Shown: positions 15,827 through 25,124, numbered from the stretch's first letter. The stretch: DNA of 26,554 bases from an uncultured bacterium (GCA_937873535.1 CALMYA010000010.1:1-26554); one strand, 5' to 3'. The notes: generated by a model not told the origin, from the letters alone. Program-made: numbers and translations.

Positions 15827-17311
15827 ATGTCTAAAAAAGCCGCCGACAATACTGCAGCCGTAGGTGCCAAGAATGGCGCAGGATACCCTGAAAACACCAT
15901 GGAAAAGCTCATTTCGCTTTGCAAGCGACGCGGCTTTATTTACCAAGGTTCTGAAATTTACGGTGGTTTGGCCGGTACTTGGGACTACGGCCCGCTTGGA
16001 GTTGAGCTTAAAGGGAATATTCAGAACTTGTGGTGGAAGCGTTTTGTGCTCGACCGCGAAGATATGTACGGGGTTTCCGCGGCAATTCTAATGAACCCAG
16101 ATGTATGGAAGGCAAGCGGCCACGTAGGTGGTTTTGCCGACCCTTTGGTTGAAGACGTAAAAACAAAAAAGCGTTATCGAGCCGACCACTTACTTGAAGA
16201 AGTGGGTGTTGAAGCTAAGAGCTTAAATATAGAGCAAATGGATGCGCTTATTAAAGAGAAAGGAATAAAAAGCCCTGAAGGCAACGCGCTCGGCGATGTT
16301 CGCCAGTTTAATATGATGTTCAAGACGAACATCGGAGCTACTGAAGATGAAGCTTCGGTTTCGTATCTTCGCCCTGAAACAGCTCAAGGAATTTTTGTAA
16401 ACTTCAAGAATATTGTCGATTCTTTTCATCCTAAAATGCCCTTCGGTATTGCACAAATAGGTAAGGCATTCAGAAATGAAATTGCTCCTCGCGATTTTAT
16501 TTTTAGAGTACGCGAACTTGAACAAATGGAAATCGAATATTTCATTAAGCCTCCGGTAAGCGAAAATGATGATACGTGGAAGGGCCTCTTCGATACTTTT
16601 TTTCAAGAGCAAATGACCTTTCTTACAGAAGATGTTGGCCTATCTAAAAGTAAAATTCATAAGGTAGATGTACCAGCTGCCGATCGCGCTCACTATTCAA
16701 AACACAGCGTCGACACAGAGTTCGATTTTCCTATGGGGCAAAAAGAGCTTCTTGGTTTGGCATATAGAACAGACTTCGACCTTTCTGCCCACACAAAGGC
16801 ATCGAAGGTAGACCTTTCATATTTTGATGAAGCCGAAACAGACACTTCAAAAAAGCGTTATATTCCTCATTGCATTGAACCAACATTTGGAGTTGGTCGC
16901 TTAATGCTTGCTGCACTTGCTGATGCTTATGCAGAAGATGAGCTCGGCGGCGAACCGCGTGCGTTGCTCAAGTTTTCTCCGAAAATTGCGCCGGTGCTCG
17001 TTGCAGTATTTCCTTTAATGAAAAATAAACCTCAATTAGTTGAAAAAGCTAAAGAAATATATAGCGCACTTAAAAAGGCATTTCCAGGGCGAGTTATGTT
17101 TGATGATAACGGTAATGTTGGAAAGCGTTACCGTCGACAAGACGAAATTGGTACACCATTTTGTATAACAATAGACTTCGACACAGTTGAAGGAGGAGAG
17201 AAAGGTGACCTTAAAGAAACAGTTACAATACGTCACCGCGACAGCGGCGAACAAGAGCGCCTTTCAATTTCTGCGCTCAATGAATATTTGATTGGGGCAG
17301 TCAACGGCTAA
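15827..17311 (+). CDS. glyS: Glycyl-tRNA synthetase (dimeric, eukaryote/archaea type)
   Basis: Class II synthetase that charges tRNA-Gly, of the single-chain alpha2 type rather than bacterial GlyQ+GlyS. Seen: EKLISLCKRRGFIYQGSEIY, GGLAGTWDYGPLGVELK, the motif 1 region with ASGHVGGFADP, motif 2 FRNEIAPRDFIFRVREL with EQMEIEYF, motif 3 PHCIEPTFGVGRLMLA, and a C-terminal anticodon-binding domain with VMFDDNGNVGKRYRRQDEIGTPFC. The product from the ATG is 494 aa. This type is common in CPR, Firmicutes and Deinococcus-Thermus. Confidence 0.96.
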   Translation: MSKKAADNTAAVGAKNGAGYPENTMEKLISLCKRRGFIYQGSEIYGGLAGTWDYGPLGVELKGNIQNLWWKRFVLDREDMYGVSAAILMNPDVWKASGHVGGFADPLVEDVKTKKRYRADHLLEEVGVEAKSLNIEQMDALIKEKGIKSPEGNALGDVRQFNMMFKTNIGATEDEASVSYLRPETAQGIFVNFKNIVDSFHPKMPFGIAQIGKAFRNEIAPRDFIFRVRELEQMEIEYFIKPPVSENDDTWKGLFDTFFQEQMTFLTEDVGLSKSKIHKVDVPAADRAHYSKHSVDTEFDFPMGQKELLGLAYRTDFDLSAHTKASKVDLSYFDEAETDTSKKRYIPHCIEPTFGVGRLMLAALADAYAEDELGGEPRALLKFSPKIAPVLVAVFPLMKNKPQLVEKAKEIYSALKKAFPGRVMFDDNGNVGKRYRRQDEIGTPFCITIDFDTVEGGEKGDLKETVTIRHRDSGEQERLSISALNEYLIGAVNG

Positions 17312-17324
17312 ATTTACGGTTAAT

Positions 17325-17353
17325 TTGATTCGTAGTACATTGTGTGTTATAAT
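17325..17353 (+). promoter_or_regulatory. Promoter for the secreted protease-like protein
   Basis: TTGATT (17325-17330), a 17-nt spacer and TATAAT (17348-17353), with an extended TGT at 17345-17347. The hexamer ends 5 nt before the ATG at 17359, so the message should be leaderless. This is the best promoter in the window and supports 17359 as the true start. Confidence 0.8.
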
Positions 17354-17358
17354 ATAGC

Positions 17359-19538
17359 ATGTTTAATAAACTAAATAAAAGCCCTATTTTAAAGCTTTTG
17401 GCTGGGGTTTCGGTTTAACGTTAGTGGCAGGAACGCCACTTTTTGCCTATGCTCACACGGGCATAGTTTCTTCACCAGCAACATCTTGCGGCAGCATTGA
17501 TTCAACCGACTTAGCTACCCATACTGGCAATCAAATAGATAATCGAATAAACACAGTTGCTTCAACTACAGGGTTGTCACTTTTTACTTCTAGGCAAACA
17601 TCAACAAGTACTCCTTGGACGAGAAACCCTTCAGTATGGACATCAGCCGGAACGCCATTAGATTTTACTGGTGTGGCGGGCTGGAATAATCAGAGTGGTG
17701 CAATACAGTATCAACAGGGTGCCACATTAATATCACCAAGGCATTTTATTGCCGCGGGGCACTTTGCAATTGCGGTAGGTTCTACCACAGGCTTTATAGA
17801 TTCTTCAGGTAACCATGTTGAGCGTGTGGTTGTAGGCAGTACAAATATTACAGGAACGGATATACAGGTTGAAGTTCTTGATAGTGATGTGCCCGATTCA
17901 ATTACGTATTATCCAATAATGGCGTCATCTACTCTTTTTGCTTTGTTTCAGAAGATACAGGGAGAAACTCTTGATGTTCCCATTGTGGCATTTGATCAGG
18001 AGGCTAAAGCTTTAATTCATAAGATGACGTCGATATCGAGTACATACATTACTCATGCAGAATATTCGACAAGTACAAGAAAAGAATTCAATGAAAGGCT
18101 AATAGGAGGAGATTCAGGACAACCTAGTTTTCTTATTGTAGACAATCAGCCAGTTCTTTTGTTCGCACATTATTTTGATACATATAGTCCAAACTTAGGT
18201 AATTATATTAGTCAGATAAATACCGCCATGACTTCACTTGGCGGATGGTACCAGGTTACAGAGTACAACCCAACATGTTTTAGACAGTATGCGCTGAACC
18301 ATTACCCAGTGTGGCCGGGGGGCCTTTCTGGAGTTATAAGTGCTTATGAAGCTACAACCACTTTACCAGTGCAATTATTTGATTTTACCGCTACAGACCC
18401 AGATGGTGACGCTCTTAGTTATAGGTTTTACATGAACAGTTTGATTGCCTCAGGTTTTTCAACTTCATCAAGTTCTGGTATTTTGACCTACTCATCAAAT
18501 TTAAATTTTGAAACAGTTCAGACGCAAGCCGATTATGATGCATTAATGGTGTACACCGAAAATGACCCTGACCATATATTTGCGGATGAAGCCGCAAAAG
18601 AAGTATATAGAAATCAGTTTTCCCAGTATGTAGATAATGTTATTACTGCATATGCTATAGATATTACTGAATTTCCATCTGAAAAGTATCTTAGTAAATG
18701 GTTTCGTTTTTATAATATAGAAGAACCCCCAGTATTTGGAGCAGCACCGTATACATTTTCAATTGCCGAGAATTCAGGCGCCGGCAGTTCTGTAGGAAGC
18801 GTTAGTGCAACAGACCAAGATTACGATGAAACTATTTCGTATTCTATTTCAAGCGGAAATGACCTTGGCGCTTTTGCCATAAATTCAACTACAGGGGCCG
18901 TAACAGTTGCTAGTGCATATCCATTAGATTACGAATCAAGGCATTCAATAGTTTTGACTATAACAGCAAGTTCAACTGACAATGCACGAATCCCGAACCT
19001 TTTTGATTCAATAAATTATGCTACAACAATGGTAACTGTAAATATTACAGATGTATCTGAATCATCTGGTGGCGGCGGAGGTTCAAGTGGAGGCGGTGGA
19101 GGAGGTGGCGGGGGAGGCAGTAGTGATGGCATTATTTATTATAATCGCCCAGCCCAAGCAACAACGAGCAGTGCAACTGCAGCTGCATTAACCGCAGGGC
19201 GTATTGTTGTGATAAATGGCGTTAGTTATGTTATGGCACCCATTCAGTCAACGGCAGGTTCTGCGGCATCGGCGGCTTCAATAACTACACAAGCTCGTTC
19301 TTTATATAAAAATTTGAGTTTAGGTTCGTCGAATCAAGACGTCCGAGTGTTACAACAATTTTTGAATGCTCGAGGATTCACAGTTTCAGATACTGGAGCA
19401 GGTTCGCCCGGAAACGAAGTTTCTTATTTTGGTTTAAAAACTAAACAGGCTCTTATAAAATTCCAAAAAGCTAATAACATTAAACCCGCATCAGGTTTGT
19501 TTGGGCCAGTAACGCGCGCTGCCATTAAAGGACTTTAG
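17359..19538 (+). CDS. Secreted trypsin-like / cadherin / peptidoglycan-binding protein with apparent frameshift
   Basis: The promoter and ATG at 17359 give MFNKLNKSPILKLLAGVSV and then a stop at 17416. From about 17418 another frame carries the rest (TLVAGTPLFAYAHTG), open from GTG 17424 to 19538. Joined, the two pieces make a classic Sec signal peptide; one extra T in the TTT at 17414-17416 would restore it. Numbering from GTG 17424: a trypsin-like domain has His113 (FIAAGHF), Asp146 (GTDIQVEVL) and Ser231 (GGDSGQP). An Ig-like/calcium-type segment follows (DFTATDPDGDALSYRF, ~320-335). Then come a cadherin domain (~440-545), a Gly/Ser linker (~548-567) and a C-terminal peptidoglycan-binding domain (~627-704). 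It is probably exported and held on the cell wall. Confidence 0.82.
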
Positions 19539-19601
19539 ACTGGCGAGCCTTTAGTTGACTTTCTGTATAGAAGTGTAGAATAGGCGGCAGATGCAGCCTT
19601 A

Positions 19602-19677
19602 CCGGAAATGGTGAATCGAACACACAAAACTAAAACAAACCAAGTAGCTTCAGGTTTCCGGAACCAGAAGTAGGAGG
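19602..19677 (+). promoter_or_regulatory. Possible structured leader and strong RBS of the orphan ORF at 19685
   Basis: CCGGAAA (19602-19608) can pair with TTTCCGG (19655-19661). TGGTGAATCGAACAC (19609-19623) begins directly after the 5' arm, and AACCAGAA is at 19662-19669. A full Shine-Dalgarno AGGAGG (19672-19677) lies 7 nt before the GTG start. The motif order matches the leader at 8586. A possible promoter is TTGACT (19555-19560) with TAGAAT (19576-19581), but its 15-nt spacer is short. Confidence 0.45.
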
Positions 19678-19684
19678 AATACCC

Positions 19685-20134
19685 GTGCCAGTAGAAACAA
19701 AAACACTGAGAGAGTATCTCGGACCAGATATTGTCCGTCCGTGCGTTCTCGTAACAACAGGAAATCAAGCCATTCTTTCAAACTGGCTTAGTCAACATTT
19801 TTTTGGCCGTTCACCGAGAGGTAAGCAACCAACTGAGATGCTCTGGCTGTTCCTAAGAGCGGAGGGCTCTTCTCTGGTTACGATCAAGTCGGTAACAACT
19901 GTTTCGTTGATTCCCAACATGCACCAATGCCATTTGCCGTTGGCCATCAGGCCGAAGAGAGTGTTTGGTGAAGTTGAAATTCTTCTTGCGGCGGAGAAAT
20001 TCTCGGTAGCAGATGCAGGAGAAATTGACGAAAATGGTTACGGCTGGAAAATGTTTCAAGCTCCCCCTGAGATGGGGAACTTATTCGTTCGAGTCGCCCG
20101 TCGCCGTGAAGGTGAGCTTGCTGATGTCGGCTGA
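19685..20134 (+). CDS. Hypothetical protein with strong RBS
   Basis: I do not recognise this 149-residue protein. It begins with GTG after a perfect AGGAGG. It has no signal peptide or membrane segment and looks like a mixed alpha/beta soluble protein (MLWLFLRAEGSSLVTIKSV, RPKRVFGEVEILLAAEKF, GWKMFQAPPEMGNLFVRVARR). It forms a single-gene unit between the secreted protein gene and the M16 peptidase, with its own terminator. It ends in TGA. SD use, TGA stop and leader motifs are shared with the ORF at 8651 and with no other gene here. Confidence 0.6.
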   Translation: MPVETKTLREYLGPDIVRPCVLVTTGNQAILSNWLSQHFFGRSPRGKQPTEMLWLFLRAEGSSLVTIKSVTTVSLIPNMHQCHLPLAIRPKRVFGEVEILLAAEKFSVADAGEIDENGYGWKMFQAPPEMGNLFVRVARRREGELADVG

Positions 20135-20160
20135 AGAACTCTTTGCAGACAACCAAAAAC

Positions 20161-20200
20161 ACACCCGCTCCGTAGTGACAGTACGGCAAGCGGGTGTTTT
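20161..20200 (+). terminator. Intrinsic terminator after the ORF at 19685
   Basis: The stem ACACCCGCT/AGCGGGTGT (20161-20169 with 20189-20197) is continued by CCGTA/TACGG (20170-20174 with 20182-20186), with a 2-nt CA bulge. A short T-tract follows. It begins 26 nt after the TGA stop. Confidence 0.8.
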
Positions 20201-20226
20201 GCATTCCGCCCAATTAAACATATACT
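20198..20226 (+). promoter_or_regulatory. Promoter for the M16 peptidase
   Basis: TTTGCA (20198-20203), a 17-nt spacer and TATACT (20221-20226). The predicted start near 20233 leaves a 38-nt leader with no clear Shine-Dalgarno sequence. Confidence 0.6.
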
Positions 20227-20270
20227 GTCGGTACTGTTAATCTATATCCGGTAATCCGCAAAATAACGTA

Positions 20271-21548
20271 ATGAAATATCATAAAGGAAAACTGCAAAAC
20301 GGCCTGCGCTACTTAATGGTTCCCATGAAAGAATCAGAATCGGTGTTCGTTATGGCAATGGTGCGCACGGGTGCCGATTTTGAATCAGAGCGAGAAAACG
20401 GGCTAGCACATTTTTTAGAGCATATGTGTTTTAAAGGAACTGTAAAAAGACCAACGGCAAAACAAATTGCCCTTGAGTTCGATGAAATAGGCGCTCAGAA
20501 TAATGCATTCACCGGCCGTGCATACACCGGTTATCATGCCAAAGCGCATAAAAAACATGCGAGCAAAATTCTTGAAATTGTTTCCGATATCTTCCTCAAC
20601 TCAACTTTTCCTGAAGAAGAAATGCAGAAAGAGAAGGGTGTAGTCATACAGGAATATCATATGTATATGGACGACCCGCAGTATCGCGTAGAAAAATTGG
20701 CTACGCAGCAGCTATACGGCGGCCATGCAATGGGTCGAGAAATTATTGGTACACCTACAACAGTTTCTTCATTTACAAAAGAAGACCTTAATAATTACCG
20801 TGCTAAACATTATTCGGCTAAGAACACACTTATTGTAATTGCCGGAAACTTCAATAAAGAATCTGCAAAGAAACAAATTGCGTCGCTTTTCGGGAAAATG
20901 GAGTCAGGCAAAGTGCAGCCATACCCTAAAACTATTGTGAAGCAGAACAAACCTCAGGTAGCAATTGAATTCAGAAAAACAGACCAGACGCATCTTATTC
21001 TTTCATTTCGTGCCTTCGGTTATTTCGACAAACGTGCAACAGCCGCTAATTCGCTTTCAACTGCGCTTGGGGCAGGGATGAGTTCGAGACTTTTTCAAAA
21101 AATGAGAGAGGAGCTTGGTATTTGCTATTACATTCGTTCGGGCATGCATACAAGCAATAACACGGGCACATTTACTATTTCTGCTGGCGTTGCTAATGAC
21201 AGGCTTGAAGAAGCAGTGAAGGGAATTGTGGCTGAAATAAAGAAACTAAAGAAAGAGGGTATAACTCTCGCTGAAGATAAGAAGGTAAAAGAATGTCGCC
21301 TTTCGCGGCTTGTGCTTCATTTTGAAACAGCCGAAGACTATGCCGACCTGTATGCAGGCGATGAGATTTTGAAGAATAAAGTAGTAACAATTGCGGAATA
21401 TGAAGAGAAAATAAAGAAGGTAACGAAGGCGGGGATGGACGCCGCAGCTCGCAGTATATTTACCGCTAAAGGCGCCAATTTGGCCGTTGTCGGCCCCTTC
21501 AAGCCTGAGGTTCAAAAGAGGCTTTTAACTCTCCTGTCAGGTATCTAA
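20271..21548 (+). CDS. M16 family zinc metallopeptidase (pitrilysin / processing-peptidase-like)
   Basis: The inverted zinc motif HxxEH is present as HFLEH (47-51), with the third ligand Glu128 in GVVIQEYH, at the spacing normal for the family. The N-terminal half is therefore catalytic. The C-terminal half has the usual inactive repeat, with GAGMSSRLFQKMREELGICYYI. At 425 aa it matches the single-chain bacterial M16B type (YmxG/PqqL-like) that degrades or trims peptides. No signal peptide is seen, so it is probably cytoplasmic. The substrate is unknown. Confidence 0.92.
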   Translation: MKYHKGKLQNGLRYLMVPMKESESVFVMAMVRTGADFESERENGLAHFLEHMCFKGTVKRPTAKQIALEFDEIGAQNNAFTGRAYTGYHAKAHKKHASKILEIVSDIFLNSTFPEEEMQKEKGVVIQEYHMYMDDPQYRVEKLATQQLYGGHAMGREIIGTPTTVSSFTKEDLNNYRAKHYSAKNTLIVIAGNFNKESAKKQIASLFGKMESGKVQPYPKTIVKQNKPQVAIEFRKTDQTHLILSFRAFGYFDKRATAANSLSTALGAGMSSRLFQKMREELGICYYIRSGMHTSNNTGTFTISAGVANDRLEEAVKGIVAEIKKLKKEGITLAEDKKVKECRLSRLVLHFETAEDYADLYAGDEILKNKVVTIAEYEEKIKKVTKAGMDAAARSIFTAKGANLAVVGPFKPEVQKRLLTLLSGI

Positions 21549-21584
21549 TCACCGAACCCCCTGTATTTGTATTGTGTTGTTTTG

Positions 21585-21593
21585 TGGTATTCT
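21585..21593 (+). promoter_or_regulatory. Extended -10 promoter for the AI-2E family gene
   Basis: TGGTATTCT is an extended -10, and its hexamer (21588-21593) ends 7 nt before the ATG at 21601. The predicted message is leaderless. Confidence 0.55.
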
Positions 21594-21600
21594 TAGCCTA

Positions 21601-22737
21601 ATGTACGAGAAAAACGACAGCCGGTTGGCAGTTCATATCAGCTTCGGCACCATGTTCAAGGTTGCCGTATTTTTTCTGTGCGTCTATTTAATTGTAGAGC
21701 TTCGGAGCCTTATTTTGCTTGTATTGTGTGCGGCTGTTATTGCATCGATAATTGAACCGGGCATCAGGTGGCTTAATCGCCGAAAAATTCAGCGTGTGTT
21801 CTCGGCCATAATTATGTATCTTCTTATCGCTTCGGTTGTTACGGGCGTATTCGCTTTTCTTATTCCACCGCTCTTTTCAGAAGCAATAAATGCCGTAAAC
21901 GGATTACCGAAGTACATAAAAACTATAGACATTCTGCGGCCGCTTCAGGGCGTGGCGCTTAAAAACGTAGAAACTTTCTTTCCTGATATTCCCGCAACTA
22001 TTTCAGTTGGCGACATGGCCACCATGTTTACTGCAACTGTTTCAGAATTTTCGGGCGGTATTTTTGACACTATCAGCGGTTTCTTCGGGGGAGTATTCAG
22101 CCTCATTATGGTTGTCGTACTTTCTTTCTATCTTTCTGTTAAAGAAGACGGCATTGGAGAATTCTTGAGCATTGTTACGCCGCTCAAACACGAAAAATAT
22201 GTGCGTGACTTGTGGCGCCGTTCGCAAGCAAAAATAGGCAAGTGGATGCAAGGGCAACTTATTCTGGCATTGGCCGTTGGCGTTCTTGTGTACATTGCGC
22301 TTCTTGCCATAGGTGTCGACCACCCATTCCTTCTAGCCTTGCTTGCTGCAATATTTGAACTTGTACCAGTTGTAGGCATGACGCTCTCGGCCATTCCTGC
22401 CTTCTTGTTTGCCACCATCGACAGCGGCATAGGCTTGGGTATTATCGTTATTGCTGTTTATATATTTATTCAGCAAATTGAAGCGCATATAATTTACCCG
22501 CTCATTGTTAAAAAGATGGTGGGAGTGTCACCGCTTCTGGTCATCGTTTCTCTATTGGCCGGCGCTCAGCTCGCGGGTTTTGTGGGGGTATTACTCTCTG
22601 TACCGCTCTCGGTGGCCCTTGTTGAATTTATTGAAGATACCGAACGCCGCAAGCGTTACGTTCCCGATATTCCTTCAACAGATGCCGAGGTTGAGGTTGT
22701 GAAAGAGGAAACGGGAGAAGGGGAGGCGAATGCGTAG
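21601..22737 (+). CDS. AI-2E family transporter (TqsA/PerM-like permease)
   Basis: A polytopic membrane protein of 378 aa. Two N-terminal membrane segments (FKVAVFFLCVYLIVELR and SLILLVLCAAVIASIIEP) are followed by a third near residues 63-85. A soluble or amphipathic middle part comes next, and then about five more segments. Family signatures include VVVLSFYLSVKEDG, FELVPVVGMTLSAIPA and a QQIEAHIIYPLIVKKMVG-type segment. The charged tail ends in Glu-rich residues. Members export AI-2-like or other small solutes or act as Na+/H+ antiporters; the substrate cannot be read from the sequence. The ATG at 21601 is preferred over an in-frame TTG at 21574, which lies upstream of the -10. Confidence 0.9.
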   Translation: MYEKNDSRLAVHISFGTMFKVAVFFLCVYLIVELRSLILLVLCAAVIASIIEPGIRWLNRRKIQRVFSAIIMYLLIASVVTGVFAFLIPPLFSEAINAVNGLPKYIKTIDILRPLQGVALKNVETFFPDIPATISVGDMATMFTATVSEFSGGIFDTISGFFGGVFSLIMVVVLSFYLSVKEDGIGEFLSIVTPLKHEKYVRDLWRRSQAKIGKWMQGQLILALAVGVLVYIALLAIGVDHPFLLALLAAIFELVPVVGMTLSAIPAFLFATIDSGIGLGIIVIAVYIFIQQIEAHIIYPLIVKKMVGVSPLLVIVSLLAGAQLAGFVGVLLSVPLSVALVEFIEDTERRKRYVPDIPSTDAEVEVVKEETGEGEANA

Positions 22738-22746
22738 CAGGTTTAA

Positions 22747-22752
22747 TATTAT
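22747..22752 (+). promoter_or_regulatory. Candidate -10 box for metG
   Basis: TATTAT lies 11 nt before the metG ATG, in the 26-nt gap after the permease gene. There is no good -35, and read-through from the permease gene is also possible. Confidence 0.35.
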
Positions 22753-22763
22753 TTACATTCAGC

Positions 22764-24245
22764 ATGTCAGATTCCAATTCAAAAAACTTCTACATAACCA
22801 CAACGCTTCCTTACGTGAACGCCGACCCGCATGTTGGTTTTGCCACTGAGCTTGTTCGTGCCGATGCCATTGCCCGACTTAAGCAGCTTCAAGGCTATAA
22901 TGTTTTCTTTAACACCGGAACAGACGAACACGGCCAGAAATTATTTGATGCGGCAGAAAAAAACGGTATGCCGGTTCAGGAATATGTAGATAAATATGCC
23001 GAGCAATTCCGCGGTCTTAAGGAGCTTCTCGGCATTTCAGACGATGTGCACTTCATTCGCACTACCGACCCGAAACACGAAGCGGCCGCTCAAGAATTCT
23101 GGAAGCGATGCGACGCGAACGGTTATATCTATAAAAAGAATTATCAGGCAAAATACTGTGTCGGATGCGAATTAGAAAAGACCGATTCAGAACTTATAGA
23201 CGGCCGCTGCCCAGTTCACCCTGACAAAGAAATTCAGTTAATTGAAGAAGAAAATTATTTCTTCAAATTTTCTGCGTTTAGTGACAAACTTTTGGCGCTA
23301 TATGAAAAGAATCCGACGCTCGTTATTCCCGATTTTCGGTTCAATGAAATAAAAGCATTTGTTTCTCGCGGTCTTCAAGATTTCAGCATTTCACGGCAGA
23401 AGAGCAAAATGTCGTGGGGTGTTGCCGTTCCCGGAGATGAAGAACATGTTATGTACGTGTGGTTTGACGCTCTTGTGAGTTATATTTCTACGCTGGGTTG
23501 GCCTGAAGGGCAGGATGTAGTAGGCTCGGCAGCTGACGCCTCAAATAAATTTACACAGTTTTGGCAGAACGGCACTCCTGTTCAGTATTGCGGTAAAGAT
23601 AATCTACGTCAGCAAAGTGCTATGTGGCAAGCAATGCTCATGGCTGCAGATCTTCCTAATACACACACTATTGTCATTGACGGCTTCCTTACAGCCGAAG
23701 GCGGAGTGAAAATGTCTAAGTCGCTCGGCAATGCTACTAACCCTTATGATGTGGTAAGTGAGTACGGTACCGATGCACTTCGCTACTTTTGTCTAGCAGA
23801 ACTTTCTTCTTTTGAAGACAGCCCTTTTACTATGGAGCGTTTCAAGGACGCGTACAATGCGAAGCTCGCAAATGGCATTGGTAATTTGACGAGTCGCATT
23901 ATGAAAATGGCTGAAACCCATTTGGTCGCACCTGTTGCTGTTCCTGAACAAAGCCTTACTGAAGAATATTTTAAATTGTATGATTCATACGACTTTGTAA
24001 AAGTTTCTCAATATGTTTGGAGCCGCATTCAGGAGCTTGATGTTTTTATTCAAGAAAATAAGCCATTTTCTATTATTAAAGAAGATAAGGAAGCAGGGGA
24101 AGCGCTTATAAAAGATTTAGTTGCAAGGCTCTACACTGTTGCGCGAATGCTTCAGCCGCTTCTTCCTAACACCTCAAATATAATTAAAGAATTAATTAAG
24201 GCAAACAAAATGCCCGAAGCGCCATTGTTTGTAAGGAAGGATTAA
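22764..24245 (+). CDS. metG: Methionyl-tRNA synthetase
   Basis: Class I synthetase that charges initiator and elongator tRNA-Met. The HIGH motif is HVGF (23-26) in TLPYVNADPHVGFA. The connective peptide has one zinc knuckle, C132/C135 and C149/H152. YVWFDALVSYIS (231-242) and KMSKS (316-320) follow, then the helical anticodon domain (NGIGNLTSR). At 493 aa it is the short form without the C-terminal EMAP/Trbp111 tRNA-binding domain. tatD follows after 21 nt, a common metG-tatD pairing. Confidence 0.96.
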   Translation: MSDSNSKNFYITTTLPYVNADPHVGFATELVRADAIARLKQLQGYNVFFNTGTDEHGQKLFDAAEKNGMPVQEYVDKYAEQFRGLKELLGISDDVHFIRTTDPKHEAAAQEFWKRCDANGYIYKKNYQAKYCVGCELEKTDSELIDGRCPVHPDKEIQLIEEENYFFKFSAFSDKLLALYEKNPTLVIPDFRFNEIKAFVSRGLQDFSISRQKSKMSWGVAVPGDEEHVMYVWFDALVSYISTLGWPEGQDVVGSAADASNKFTQFWQNGTPVQYCGKDNLRQQSAMWQAMLMAADLPNTHTIVIDGFLTAEGGVKMSKSLGNATNPYDVVSEYGTDALRYFCLAELSSFEDSPFTMERFKDAYNAKLANGIGNLTSRIMKMAETHLVAPVAVPEQSLTEEYFKLYDSYDFVKVSQYVWSRIQELDVFIQENKPFSIIKEDKEAGEALIKDLVARLYTVARMLQPLLPNTSNIIKELIKANKMPEAPLFVRKD

Positions 24246-24266
24246 AAGGCTTTAATATCTGACACA

Positions 24267-25082
24267 ATGTCTGATTCAATACAACCTCAATACATAGATG
24301 CCCATGCGCACCTAAATTTTAAGGCATATGATGCTGACCGCGACGAGGTTGTTAAGCGCACACTCGATTCGGGTACTTGGGTTATAAATGTTGGAGCAGC
24401 ACTCGCCACTTCAAAAGCCGCCGTAGAGATGGCTGAAAAATACGAAGATGGGGTATATGCAATTGTGGGCCTCCATCCTACACATGTTGTTGATGAAGAA
24501 TTTGACGCGATAGAATTTGAAAAGCTAGTAGCCCATCCTAAAACTATGGGGGTAGGAGAGTGTGGCATAGATGTTTTTCGCTTGCCTGAACAGTATCAAA
24601 CCGATGTCGGCAAGGAAGAGGTGCTTAGGAAGCAGGAAGTTGTTTTTAAACAGCACATAGAATTGGCCGTAAAATACAATAAGCCGCTCATGATCCATGC
24701 CCGTGCTTCCTACGGGAAAATTTTAGAAATTTTTGATAGAGACTTCATCAGCAAAGGTATACAGTTACGGGGGAATGTCCACTTCTTCGCCGGTACCGTC
24801 GAAGAGGCGCAGGCATTCATCAAAATGGGTTTTACCATATCGTTTACGGGGGTTATTACCTTTGCCGACGATTATCGTAAGTTAGTCGAAGCGGTGCCGC
24901 TCGACAAAATGCTTTCTGAAACCGATTGCCCGTATGTTACGCCAACGCCGTTTCGAGGCCAGAGAAATGAGCCAATGCATGTGCGCGAGGTTGTTAAAAA
25001 GATAGCCGAAATTAAAGGCTTAGACATCGAAGTGGTCAAAAAAGCCTTAATTTCCAACGCTTTTTCACAGTTTGGCTTTTAG
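24267..25082 (+). CDS. tatD: TatD family metal-dependent hydrolase
   Basis: A TIM-barrel amidohydrolase-fold enzyme; family members are 3'-5' exonucleases acting on DNA or RNA, and some are D-aminoacyl-tRNA deacylase-like. Metal ligands are visible: DAHAHLNF (His13, His15), GVGECGID (Glu), LMIHARAS (His), NVHFFAG (His), LSETDCPY (Asp). The C-terminal RNEPMHV segment is also typical. It is 271 aa and lies 21 nt after metG, so probably in the same transcript. A TAATAT hexamer 8 nt before the ATG could also start a leaderless message. Confidence 0.93.
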   Translation: MSDSIQPQYIDAHAHLNFKAYDADRDEVVKRTLDSGTWVINVGAALATSKAAVEMAEKYEDGVYAIVGLHPTHVVDEEFDAIEFEKLVAHPKTMGVGECGIDVFRLPEQYQTDVGKEEVLRKQEVVFKQHIELAVKYNKPLMIHARASYGKILEIFDRDFISKGIQLRGNVHFFAGTVEEAQAFIKMGFTISFTGVITFADDYRKLVEAVPLDKMLSETDCPYVTPTPFRGQRNEPMHVREVVKKIAEIKGLDIEVVKKALISNAFSQFGF

Positions 25083-25124
25083 GTGTATTGCTGGTAGTGC
25101 TGACTGAAGGTGTAAAAAATAGGC

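Noticed and set aside
17404..17424. Programmed -1 frameshift in the secreted protein
   Set aside because: No X-XXY-YYZ slippery heptamer is in the correct phase, and no SD or stem signal is seen. A one-base indel is simpler.
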